Shown here: positions 35,141 through 46,428 of the stretch, one piece after another
Layout of the letters: each line of letters starts with the position of its first letter
How positions within the stretch are numbered: position 1 is the stretch's first letter
Assembly (NCBI GenBank): GCA_016801845.1
Contig: CM028908.1
Coordinates: 25,907,047 to 25,971,046 of the forward strand
Direction: 5' to 3'
DNA length: 64,000 nt
Source of the DNA: Polydactylus sextarius
Lineage: Eukaryota > Chordata > Actinopteri > Polynemidae
Notes under the pieces: generated by a model
What the model was told of the DNA's origin: nothing
Databases searched by the model: none
The model's input: only the letters and a program-made list of their open reading frames with translations
Position numbers and translations under genes: made by a program

Positions 35141-36403
35141 GCCATGCTTCTCAAAACATTATCTTCACACCACATTAGGTAGAGCAGGGGATGAACATGA
35201 ACATGTATACAACCAGCATGGTGCATAAACATACATGGAGCAGTTTGTAGAGGTGAAACAAAAGGTCAAGCAAGGGAGTGAAAACACATCACAAGCGTAT
35301 AAAATTGTGTTAATGCTTAAAGTACTTATCGTAATAATGAAAATAAATGAAAAAGGTGCAGACTTTCCAGTAGCTTCTATCAGAAACCGTCCAAAGACAC
35401 AACACTCCTCCTTCAGACACCTCTTCCTCCTCATGGTCTCTGATTCTCTCTAAATGTCACAACATTTCCTTTACAGCAGACTGGGATTGTTTTTCATTTA
35501 CACTAACGTCATCTTTGTACGTATATAACTTGTTTTTATTTTTCAGCTAATTGATGGGAATCATTATGATATCACTGTGTCATTACATCTGTGTTATTTT
35601 GAGATGAACAAACACAAACACACACATTCTGCCACTACAGCCGTCCTCCTGCAGGTTCTTTAATGTCCTGTCCTGTTTCTGTGTACAGCCGATCCCAAAA
35701 TAAACAACAACCTACTGCTCGTTTGACTCATCCACCACAAAAAAACACAGCTTCATAGTGTCAGAAAACTGCATGAAAATCCAAACATGAGTTGTAGTTA
35801 TGCTCTTAAATATGATCTTGAGTACGTTGACATTAAGAGAAATGTACATATTAATACTACGGACAGGTAGGGAAGTACAAACAATACATCATGGTTGACA
35901 GGAGGCTCATATGAAAACACACTTCCACACCTTGAGTCATCTGAGAAGCAAGAGCATCCAAAACACAACAGGAATATCTCTAATCCCCCTGTTCTCCACG
36001 CTCTATAAATAACTGTTCTGTTCTTGTTAATCTGAGGAAGCAGGAGGGAGCAATGAAAACAGAGACGGTCTCTACGAAGCTGCTCTGCTGGAGTTTCTGC
36101 TCATCTCATGTTTTCTTTGTAGGTTTTCACACCAGCGTGTGTGTTCATATGCATGTGAGTATTCAGTGTTTCAAGCCTGGATGAGCTTTATCCTGGTTCT
36201 GATAAACCAGAAGATGTTAGTGTGGTGTACATCAACATCAGACACTTGAATACAATCATTTTAGCTTCCTTGCTAGCACATCCACCCCAGGATTGAAGCT
36301 GTGGTTGGGTTGAGTGAATGTTATACATAATACATTTTCTAACTTAATGACACTTTTCCTCTGATCCATTTTCAATGTTGAGTGACTCAATAAATGTGGT
36401 GTT
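35141..36403. other. Intergenic, nothing recognised
   Basis: AT-rich, with no named repeat family and no believable coding frame. Confidence 0.5.
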
Positions 36404-36940
36404 TTCACTCTAAGTCGACCTGTGACTGTTTAGACCATCAACACCATGTTTGAGGGTTGATGGAGGCTCCATCTTAAAGGTGGATGATGGAGAAACTTCA
36501 ACAATATCAATATCAAACACTAATGTAGTGAAAAAAGAACAACTTTAGTTCTTTAGTTCAGACTCATTCATTGTCTATGAAGATTGTTGTAGCTCCATGT
36601 TTTAAAGTGCTGGATAAACTTCATAATATTCTTCTGTTTTATTAACATGTACTTGTACTTTTACTTTCTACACTTAACTACATTTACTTATAGATTACTG
36701 TCATACTGAAGTACAGTAAATACTAGATACTTTAAGACTTTTACTGGAGAATCATTCTAGTGACGACTTGAACTTCTACCAAAGTTATTTTATTCTACTC
36801 TAGTATCTCTACTTCTACTCTAGTGTCTGTACTTCTACTCTAGTATCTGTACTTCTACTACTCCAGTGGGACCTTCACATACTTTATACACCACTGTTAC
36901 TGCAGCTTCATACCAAATAAGATTCAGAAAAGTGTTTCAC
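36404..36940 (+). mobile_element. Repeat family D, copy 1
   Basis: Starts CACTCTAAGTCGACCTGTGA, runs through a block nearly identical to 42569-43009 (inverted) and 50835-51321, and ends with a short tandem array (TACTTCTACTCTAGTATCTG units). A right part shared only with the 24108 copy follows. Motifs such as GTACTTGTACTTTTACTTTC recall fish hAT-type MITEs. No coding potential. Confidence 0.8.
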
Positions 36941-37794
36941 TGGTAAGTTAAAAATGATTTCATGTTCGCCACAGTTTTTAACCCTTTTGAGTGACAATAT
37001 GTAAACACATATATACACTCAGTATGCACCCTACATATTTAAGATCTACTTAGCTTAATTAATAGCAAAAAGATTTTTCCTCCTTCTCCTCCTGTTCTGT
37101 TTCTCCTGCTTCAGTTATTTTTTCAAAGCCGTCACCTTCAGACCAAACAGCCGTATTGGGAAACGCTGAGACTCCATTGATTTTCAGTAGATATTTCTTC
37201 TGCTCCAAGCCCCCACAGCAAGGCCTGACTTATAGGACTTCATAACGTATCGATTAAAACTCTGTCGGGTTGATTGAAGACCGCAGAGACTGGACTCCTG
37301 CATCAAGGCGAGGCAGCTCTCAGTCACATTTCTGGACCGCAACCAACTCAGGAGCAGCTGGGCAGAGTGAAGCTGTGACTGATCATGTGTTTTTGTGCTA
37401 TTTACAGACTGAGCGTGACCTATTCAACACTTAATGATGCACTTGTTGGTTCTGGATAACTAACACACTGTGATCAACCACTAAACACAGAGATCGTTGA
37501 CATTTCTTCCAAAGCTGATATGAGGTCAAGTTGAACAATTAACCGATCTTATGTATAAAACATCTGGAATATTTTCATTATTCAGAATTTCATTCTCATT
37601 TAGTAGAAAATTGATTTGTTTACTTCACTCACTTTACTGACCTCAATGAGTTATATATCTTCAGTTTATTAGAGAGCAGCAGAGAGGAGACCAAGGTTGA
37701 TTGTAACAGTTTTTGTCTCACAGTTCTAGAACTTCTAGAATGTTTTATTTCATATTTTTGACACAAAGTTTCCTCATTTGTCATCTACAAATAT
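36941..37794. other. Intergenic, nothing recognised
   Basis: No repeat family or coding sequence that I could place. Confidence 0.5.
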
Positions 37795-37900
37795 AAACAC
37801 CCTCAATTTCTTCAACTATATCACAGAATTCATTATTTGATGTCAAAGACAAGTGATGTGGATCCTGACGTTAGAAGAAGTTTCTTAAACAACATGTTGT
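37795..37900 (-). mobile_element. Dispersed repeat family I, copy 2
   Basis: Inverted, shorter relative of 27605-27905 (ATTCATTATTTGATGTCAAA and TTAGAAGAAGTTTCTTAAAC). Confidence 0.6.
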
Positions 37901-39987
37901 GATAAAACCTGTGGATGATAAACACATGTGAGTGGAAACGTTCAGCAGGACGTCACAAGCAGCTGCTGATCCACATCAACGATACAGGAAGATGTTTGAC
38001 TCTGAAAGAAACAACAAACATTGTGTTTGTCTTCAGTGATAAAACATGAAGCAGAGTGTGTTGATGTGTGTTATGATGACAGATATATTTATCTATATTT
38101 ATTACATCTGATCCAGTGGTTGAAAACAGTTGGAACATTTTCTATAAAAGGTTTTTATTAAACCGTCCCAGCACCTGTCAGTCATTGTTCAGCAGCTGTA
38201 GCAGCACCATGGTTGAAACTAACATCGATTAAATGACTCATTTTTACTAAGAACCTCGTTTTTAATCTGATACAAGTGACCTCATTCAACCTTCAACAGC
38301 ATCACAACTAATCAACATTACTTTACAACCATCCCCAGTCTCCTCTACACTCTTCGATACTGCAGCTATAATCTGACATTATTGTCTCTTTATTTAATAT
38401 TTGTGTCATGAAGGTTTTAACCTGTTACAATGACATTATCAGCCTGTTGGTTCACTGTTTTGATGTCCTGTGGTTGTTATATATTAATTCTCATTTTTTG
38501 AAAAACGGTGGAAAAACATAGTGTGATAGAGCCCAACAACAGTGTGTTGATAAGGACACAGGTTCATCTGACACCTGTGATTGGTTGGAGAACACGTTGA
38601 TAACGTGTTGTCCACCTTCTTTGTCTTCCACTGTGTCTTGACAACAACTGCGACGCTCTGACGTTTCTGTGTGTTCGTGTGTTTAATTATATCGCTCCAC
38701 TCTCCTCCCTCGTTCAGCGTGTCTTCTCTGTGTTCCTCTGTCATTGAAGTGTTTCTCTTACTGATGATGATCCTTAAATGACCTGAAAAAGAAAGCTAAG
38801 CATAGCCGCCCTTATTACACGTCTCCAAGGTTACCTGAAGAGAAAGCTCGTTTCAGGTCGTCATCTACAACACACAGTGTAAACGTCAGAAACTCAGTCT
38901 TAGTGGAAAGAAAGTAAATTAAAACCGAACTTTGAATGAATTAAAGAGTAAACCTGACACATCCTCTCATAAAAATGATTTGATGTGGTGGAAATTCAGC
39001 TCACAGCTCACCGCGGTCCACATCACTTACCGCTGGAATCGCAGGAGTAATTTTTATGAGGAGACGAGACGACATGTCCCTCATAATAACACCATCTAAA
39101 TCATTTTCTCCACTTTATCGAGTGAAAGTAAAGAGAGAAAGCTTCACGACGCAACTTGACTGTGTCAAAATTTACATTTTTTTGTTTTGTTCAGAGAGCT
39201 GGAGGTTGGGAAGATACAGCTGCTGTTTCTTTTGTGTTAAAACATTAAGCTCAGTGAACGTTGCCTCCGTCCAAACAAGAATATTTCCAGGCAGATGTTA
39301 TTTGACTTTGCCCACCTGATGATATCTAATGTCTAACAGAGCGGACATGAACTGCTAATACTGCAAGTCCCATAATGCAACAGTGCAATGGTGCAATGCA
39401 ATGGACTGTTAATAGTTTGATGTTGGGATTTTCATTGAAAGACATTAGTTTTTGGCCGTTGTTGTTCTGTGGAAATAATGTTTTCATTGGACATAACTAG
39501 AAAGAAAGTATAAGGTATAAGGCATAAGAAATGACTTCCACTGATTTTTCTTTTTTTATGAAATTTTTCTGTCTGTGTTTATAGGAAATAACTAAGAGGC
39601 CCAAGCTTTAGGGAACATGTTCTAGATTCAATATATTAAAAATCAAGTTTGTGTTTACATGTTACATGTTGAACATGTTCATCCATTGATTTGGATCCAG
39701 TTTTGATTTTGTCCACTGTGAGTTTTCAGGTTGACACCTTAGTTTGAGTTTAATGAAACTATCACGTCATTGGTTGCTAATATTTCTGTTTTACTTGCAC
39801 ACAGGGAAACTCTTACTGTCGATCAATGTTCAGATCTGATTCTGTGTCTGTTATAGTTTTTGTGAAGGGTTGATGCTGCTCACAAAACTCAAGAAGCTCA
39901 ACTGACTCCTTAAAAGCAGGTTTGCTGGGGCTCTTGGATAACTGAATGGCTATGATGCACCACGTTAGCATATACTCTACACTACTG
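37901..39987. other. Intergenic, nothing recognised
   Basis: AT-rich sequence. Open frames at 38484-38744 and 39056-39319 lack recognisable motifs. A small CAATG-type repeat lies at about 39379-39404. Confidence 0.5.
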
Positions 39988-40616
39988 TGTAAAAGTTATA
40001 GACACGCCACATGTTTTGTTTTAGCAGCACTGTAAAGACAATACATATTTATCTCTCACTTTCTTTATGCAGATAAAATAAGAAAATACAGAATGTATTT
40101 GATGTGGAGACAGGAGTCTCCACATCAGCTGCTGATCTCACCTTTGTCAAAATGGCCAAAGATTGATTTCAAAGAGTCTTGATGAGGTAAACTAGGGCAG
40201 AATCCCCCTCGGTGAACAATAAAGACGGTCACCAGAGACATAAAGCAGGTTCTGGGCCCCAACTCATAATGACTTGTCATATCTCTTTTGGGTGAAGCCA
40301 AAATGAAATCAGCAGCTGATGTGGAGACTCCTGTCACATCTGGATCTGCCAACAGCTTCTGTCAGACTAGACATGTCTATCAGTGACCTGAGTGTGGAGC
40401 AGTGACTTTGTTATCAGCTTATTACTTGTGGTTGTTGGTCACTGAAGCTCTGCTGGAGCAACAAGTCTGGAGGTGACCAGAGTCTGAATCCAGAGTCATT
40501 AGTACATTTTATGTTTTCTTAAATACTTTGTAGACATTTCCTGTATTTTCTTATTGTATGTATGGTCTTTACAGCACTGCTAAAACAAAAGATGCAGGGT
40601 GTTTATAACTTTTATA
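39988..40616. mobile_element. Tc1-like MITE with double inverted repeats
   Basis: About 630 bp with inverted ends of about 60 bp. The left arm (39988-40048) reads TGTAAAAGTTATAGACAC then GTTTTGTTTTAGCAGCACTG. The right arm (40558-40616), inverted, reads TATAAAAGTTATAAACAC then TTTGTTTTAGCAGTGCTG. A second, perfect 25-bp inverted repeat lies inside (40112-40136 and 40308-40332). TA-rich flanks and AAAAGTT-type ends suggest a Tc1/mariner derivative. No transposase frame; the 75-codon minus frame inside has no DD(E/D) context. Confidence 0.7.
40112..40332. repeat. Perfect 25-bp internal inverted repeat
   Basis: AGGAGTCTCCACATCAGCTG plus CTGAT at 40112-40136 is exactly mirrored at 40308-40332, with a 171-bp spacer. 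Confidence 0.9.
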
Positions 40617-42568
40617 TATCTTTATCTGTATGTATATACTAATATTCTATATATCTTCAACCAAGTCGAACTTTCCTGTGTGTCTCTCCCCAACTCTCCT
40701 CCCCGTTTCCTGTCTCTCTACACTGTCGCTGTTAGTAAATATCCAAAAAAATAATATCCAAAAAATAAAAAAGCAGATTTATTAACTGAGCACTTTGCGG
40801 TGATTCTAAATCCTGTTTGGAGAAATCTGAACAAATTCATTCTCTTAATGCACTAAATCCATAAAAATGTTTGACATATAATGCAATTATGTAGCTTTCA
40901 TAAATAACTACGACTGAACAAGGAGCAGAAGTCACAAATAGATACGTGAATATGTTCAGGTCAGGTCAGGTTTTCATTAATTAAATGAAAGAAGCCTTTG
41001 AGGATAATTCATGTTTATAAAAGGGTTTTATACTATTTTACTATAGTATATATTAGTTTAGTAATGTGATCTACAGACTGAAAACATGAATTAACATGTA
41101 AAACATGACCAACAACAAAGAGAAGTGACTTGTTCTATAAAAATAAGTGTCCTCAAGTTAAACTTTAGGTTGAAGTCATGATTCATTATGAAACTTTAAG
41201 AGCATGAAGCGTCTCGTTTTCAAATAGATTATTTGTGAATGAATGAGTTTCAGACTGATGAATTTCTTCTAAAATGGAACATGTTGAGATTTAAAACGCT
41301 TCCTGTGGAGGGCGACGGCGATGATCTATATTTAAAACACTTCTAGGTCACAGTAAACTGGTTAAACTGTCAGAGAAATGACAACCAGAAGAGGAAAATA
41401 TACCAGTTTGTGATGAAAGCAACTAAATAAAGTTTCTGTGTTATTTCCAGAGTTCTACTGGACGAGGTCATGGTTCTAGAAAAAATAGTACTGATGCAAA
41501 TATCACCTACGTATAATCACAAAGAGGTGAAGTCAAATGTCCTGATTACAGTTTTTATTTCACTTTATTTACATGTCTCATTGCTACAAATATAAAAGTG
41601 TTTTTGGTTTTATGCTATTTATATTATAAGATATATAATATTGTACAATTTTGTTGATTATAATTTGAATTGATATATAGAAATTTTATTTTATTGTAAT
41701 AAATAAAGCAAAATAAATATATATACAACGTTATTGACGTGATCTCATTTTCAGTCAATTCAGAGCCACTGATCAGTTTGACTCTTTTAAATGACAGTCA
41801 GTACTGACATCTAGTGGTCAGAGCAGTGATGTGCAGCACAGAGGAAACTTCATCTTTGGACTTCACACAATAAGTACAAATAACAAATAGATCATGTGTA
41901 TTTCATCTTTTATTTTAGCTTCTGTTAACTTTGTTTTGAAATTTTCAATTGATAGAAAATACTATAAAACATGTGATGAGAATACAAATGAACATAACCA
42001 AATTGTAGACATTTACAAGAATAAAAGATGAGAAGAAATGTCAGAACTAAACAATTTAGAAATGGTGCAATATGTGATTATTTTTATACTTTGATTTTAT
42101 GTCTGGATTTACAAAAAAAAAAAGCACCTCATGTTCTCATCGAATGAGCTGAAGTCACATGAAAATACAACAACAATTCAATCTCATTGTCAAATTCAAA
42201 CAGTCTACTAATGAACTCATTATTTCATTGACTCGTCGTTTGGATCCTTGGATTCTGATTCACATGATGGTTGTTGAGGGAGACTCATGTAACCTCAACA
42301 GCTCGTAAATTTGTTGCTAATCTCACCGACTGACCACAAATAATCAGTCAGAACTGAAGAAGAGTTTTGTATCAGAGGTGAATCATCGACCTCGAGTCTT
42401 AAGACAGAATAACATGACCGACGTCTCGTTGTGAAGATCTTATGACAGGTGCTTTATCTTCATGTACAAATACACAAGACTTCTCATGAACTAGTTATAT
42501 TGTCAGAAATCTTATTGGTACATGCACATGTTGATTTAAAGGAACCAGTGTTGTATCAAGTAACTGAA
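40617..42568. other. AT-rich intergenic DNA
   Basis: Strongly AT-rich, especially 41500-41740 and 41880-42130. No gene, no named repeat. Confidence 0.55.
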
Positions 42569-43010
42569 AGTCTCATTAGAGAAGAAGTGTAAACAGTAGA
42601 GTAGAAGTAGAGACACTAGAGTAGAATAAAATAACTTTGGTAGAAGTTCAAGTCGTCACTAGAATGATTCTCCAGTAAAAGTCTTAAAGTATCTAGTATT
42701 TACTGTACTTCAGTATGACAGTAATCTATAAGTAAATGTAGTTAAGTGTAGAAAGTAAAAGTACAAGTACATGTTAATAAAACAGAAGAATATTATGAAG
42801 TTTATCCAGCACTTTAAAACATGGAGCTACAACAATCTTCATAGACAATGAATGAGTCTGAACTAAAGAACTAAAGTTGTTCTTTTTTCACTACATTAGT
42901 GTTTGATATTGATATTGTTGAAGTTTCTCCATCATCCACCTTTAAGATGGAGCCTCCATCAACCCTCAAACATGGTGTTGATGGTCTAAACAGTCACAGG
43001 TCGACTTAGG
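42569..43010 (-). mobile_element. Repeat family D, copy 2 (inverted)
   Basis: Reverse complement nearly identical to 36404 onward and 50835 onward over about 400 bp. Ends at CGACTTAG. Only about one 20-bp unit of the tandem array is present. Confidence 0.85.
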
Positions 43011-44030
43011 TAGAAACATAATTACTTTGTTGCTATATGATACTCGAAGGGACAATGTAAAAGAATTGGCCAACTATTGAATTTATACCCACACGTCACC
43101 TTAAAGTTTAGCTAATGTTAGCGTCAGCGTGGAGCAGCTGTTGACAAGTTGTCAAACCTGCATGGATCGTTTACAATCTGATTATATAACTGGAAGGTTG
43201 TTTACTTTGACTATTGTCAGACTGTCAACACAACTTTCACACCCTGAAAAAAAAAGTCATAGACAAATTGCAAGAAGTCAAGAAGAAGATGAGTAGCAGC
43301 ATTGAGAGTTGTTTTAAAACCTGGACGTTACAGTGACTCACCATCAAATCTTGAAGGGTCTTGCAGGTTAGCATGCTAACTCCACCAGCTAACCTCTCCA
43401 ACAAACAGCACAAATGATTCTGACACGATGTGAAATCTGTCATTTTGTCACATTCTGTTCCACATTCCTTCTTTTCTTCTGCTTGGATTGTGCCACCATG
43501 CAGGTATGAAAAGAAAGAGCATAAACAATTCGCTACTTCCTGAATGACAGGTTCCAACGCTTTCTCTATCTAGATTCTTGAGATTTGAGCGAAGTTAAAC
43601 TCTCTCCAAAGCAAACTAGGTGGGTCACTTCACGACGAGAGGAGAATGTGCCTCGCCCGAACAGAAAGGAATGAAGAACAAACTGCACCGTCAGTCTGGG
43701 GTTTTATACATGTGTGAGGGGGGTTGAGGCGTCTCTTGAATCTGTTCCCAACAGCCCATTGTTGCACAATTCTTACATGCATGTACATGAGTGAAAATGT
43801 CCTAAAATAAACATTTGTAATTGTTTTTCATTTCTTTTTTTTGGTTCGTTTCATTTATTTGTTTTGTATCTCACTGTGCATCTCTTTATGGTGGTTGTAT
43901 ATGTATGAGTGATATAATGTTGTTGTCTTGTCTTTGTGGTGGTTTGGTTGTGTTGTTTGTTTCTGATTGAGATCAGGAATAAAATCACCAAAAGTTTATC
44001 GATAATGAGCTAATTTCCAGCAGGAAATCC
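43011..44030. other. Intergenic, nothing recognised
   Basis: No named repeat and no believable coding frame. Confidence 0.5.
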
Positions 44031-44912
44031 TTAAAGGTTCACTATGTAAGATGTTAGCAGTCTGGCAGTCAGTGTGATGATTAAATGACTCCACTGTCTC
44101 TTGCAATGTGTCTCAATTCACACACTTCCACACTGACCAGTCTGATAAAACACAGTGAACTGTTAATTATCGGATGGTTTCATCATAACCACGGACACTT
44201 CTCACCCTCAATGACTCCATCTTGGCTACGTAGCAGAAGAGGAGGGACGGCGGCGGCGTAATCTCCACCTCACATGAAACATGGAGCCGCACAAGCAAAC
44301 ATCAGCACTAGTGAGACTTTGATTATTGATTAGAATTGAAAACAAGCCGGCAGATATGTTGGTGGAGACGATCACGGTCCAGATCCATGATTATGATCCA
44401 TGATCTGTCCAGTGATGATTCACCGTTAAAAAGAAGAAGACGTTGATGCTCATTTCTGGTCAGTGAACAATGATTTGAGACTAAACTACCCTGTTGACAT
44501 TCACACACTACGTACATAAGAACAAAGTCAACATAGTTTACTACATGGAAGTGAACTAATGGATGTATCCAAATTGAGACACATTATATGACCTGATGTT
44601 GGATTCATGAAGGATGAGTTCAACATTTTGCAACAATCTTCAACAGTCTGTCCAGGTAGTTTTCTCTTTGGTTGGTGTGTTCAAGGAGTTACCCAATCAG
44701 AGTCAACGTGTATATAAACTCCGCCCATTTAAATAGATGTTGTAAGTAGTTACGAGGCTGGCGTCATGTAACAGGACGTTCATCTCCTCTGTTTTCTGTT
44801 GAATTAAACGTTTTGATACGTTATCGTGAATCTTGAACTCAGCCTTACTCTGAGACTGTAGGAGGAGCTTCATGGAGAGAAAGTGATCGTACTTGTGTAG
44901 TGTAGCTTCAAA
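44031..44912 (+). mobile_element. MITE-like family B, copy 4, interrupted
   Basis: Begins TTAAAGGTTCACTATGTAAG and ends in TGTAGTGTAGCTTC, the two family termini. It is split by family A copy 3 at 44105-44585. The part right of the insertion (CAACAATCTTCAACAGTCTG onward) matches the other copies well. Confidence 0.8.
44105..44585 (+). mobile_element. Non-autonomous element family A, copy 3, nested
   Basis: Bounded by perfect inverted ends AATGTGTCTCAATT (44105-44118) and AATTGAGACACATT (44572-44585). It matches copies 1 and 2 internally but is deleted near its right end. It lies inside family B copy 4 and is therefore the younger insertion. These inverted ends are the best evidence that family A is a DNA transposon derivative. 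Confidence 0.85.
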
Positions 44913-45715
44913 ACAGAAGCTCATCTTCATGCTGATACAACTATTCACACATTCATACTTCTAATGAACGGTTCAGTTACACCTTTGGCTTTCAATCAGT
45001 AACTTACACACTACTTTGTTTTACATATTGATTAACTAAGTTGATGATTTGTTTCCTTATTTCTTGTGTATTTTATCACCTTGATCAGATCTAAATAAAT
45101 GTGCGTACAGACACGTTTGAGTTGTCAAATGAAGGAAATGTGTCAACAGACTGGACGATTTCAGGTCATTTTATCCCAGTTTAGTTTAGTTTTACGATCT
45201 AATATCCTTTCTTTACAACAGAGAGTGAACCTGTGATTAAAATGACTAGTTTCACTATGAGACCACGATTTCTATCTGTTTCAACTTGTTCCTCAATTTG
45301 CAGCAATAAACATTTAGGGGCTGAACAAATAAAGATAAGTATTATCTAGACAACACCTCCTCAATATTACTTCTATATATTTAAATTTAATCCAAAATAT
45401 TAATGTCATGGCTCCAAAGTAATCTGACACTGATTATTGTAACTTTAGCTTTCCATAGTATGTCAAAAATAAATCAAAATAAATACATTTAAACTAAATA
45501 AACAACAATAAATCATTAGCTTTTCATATGCATACTGTTGTCTACCTACAGTACATATACAGGTACATACAATACTGTTTATACACACATCATCTATAGA
45601 AATACAGTTTATTTACCTGTAAATACTATACTGTCTATATACATGGAGTTTATAAACAAAATGTATATATACATAGTTTATATAGACGCTCTCTATCTAT
45701 CTATCTATCTATCTA

Positions 45716-45755
<40 letters not shown>

Positions 45756-46084
45756 TGTATGCTCATATCATAGTCTATACACATTCCTTATATTCTTATA
45801 TTTTTTCTGCAGTAAAGATGTGAATCTTTTATTTTAAATAGCTCATATATATATGTTGTATATAACACATTGATCAGTAAGTGTACGATTGAAGACACAA
45901 CCTCTGTTTATTTTTATTTGTCGGTGTATTTGTTTCTCAGGTTGATAAAATGTGTTGTAAAGATAAAATAATGGTTGTTGATGTACTGGTTTACAGTGGT
46001 TGTGTAGGTGGAGGAGTGGGAGAAACAGACCTGCTTGTTATAATGTGTGAATATGAAAAATAAATAAATAAAATAAAATAAAAA
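44913..46084. other. AT-rich DNA with CTAT and TA arrays
   Basis: A (CTAT)n tract at 45692-45720 passes into a (TA)n tract at 45720-45752. AATAAATAAAATAAA-like sequence lies just before the CpG island at about 46055-46080. No gene recognised. Confidence 0.6.
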
Positions 46085-46163
46085 TCAGTGTAACCCACAC
46101 AAAGCTCGTGTCAGCTGACACGATGGTGAACTCAGATACGACGGCAGCGGCCTCGTGGAGACA

Positions 46164-46177
46164 GTTGCCACGGAGAC
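46164..46177 (+). promoter_or_regulatory. RFX X-box-like site
   Basis: GTTGCCACGGAGAC fits the two-half X-box pattern bound by RFX factors (GTTGCC, 2-bp gap, GGNRAC). A further half site, GTTGCCATGG, lies at 46200-46209. Confidence 0.5.
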
Positions 46178-46215
46178 CGGCGCACGTCATCCTGTAGCGG
46201 TTGCCATGGTCCTCC

Positions 46216-46223
46216 TGACGTCA
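46216..46223. promoter_or_regulatory. CRE (TGACGTCA)
   Basis: Perfect palindromic cAMP-response element, about 40 bp after the X-box-like site. Confidence 0.55.
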
Positions 46224-46305
46224 AAGCCCCTCGCAAGATGCTTAGGAAACCCCCTGGCGCGGTCGCTATGGATACTGGCGGGGGGAGGGGTGGGGTTTAG
46301 AGGAA

Positions 46306-46333
46306 GCGGAAGTGTCAGAGCAGGCGGAAGTGG
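46306..46333 (+). promoter_or_regulatory. Paired ETS/GABP-type sites
   Basis: GCGGAAGTG at 46306-46314 and again at 46324-46332, just downstream of a GGGGGAGGGGTGGGG stretch. Such sites often mark start regions of TATA-less promoters. Confidence 0.5.
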
Positions 46334-46334
46334 T

Positions 46335-46428
46335 ACTGCCCTGAATACCCTGAGCAGCAAGCGGAGGACGGCTTGATAAACTCCCATCGTTCAGAGAATA
46401 AAATCGGGATCCCAAGTACGCTCTAAAT
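46335..46428 (+). other. Candidate untranslated exon 1 of ywhab
   Basis: A strong donor, AAAT/GTGAGT, lies at 46429-46434 in the CpG island. Exon 1 of vertebrate 14-3-3 beta genes is non-coding, so an exon ending here and joining the acceptor at 50555 is the simplest model. The 5' end shown is a guess, and alternative first exons in the island are possible. Confidence 0.45.

Noticed and set aside
46187..46387. Minus-strand frame over the ywhab promoter
   Set aside because: Pro/Leu/Arg-rich as expected from CpG-island sequence; it overlaps the regulatory sites and has no homology I recognise.
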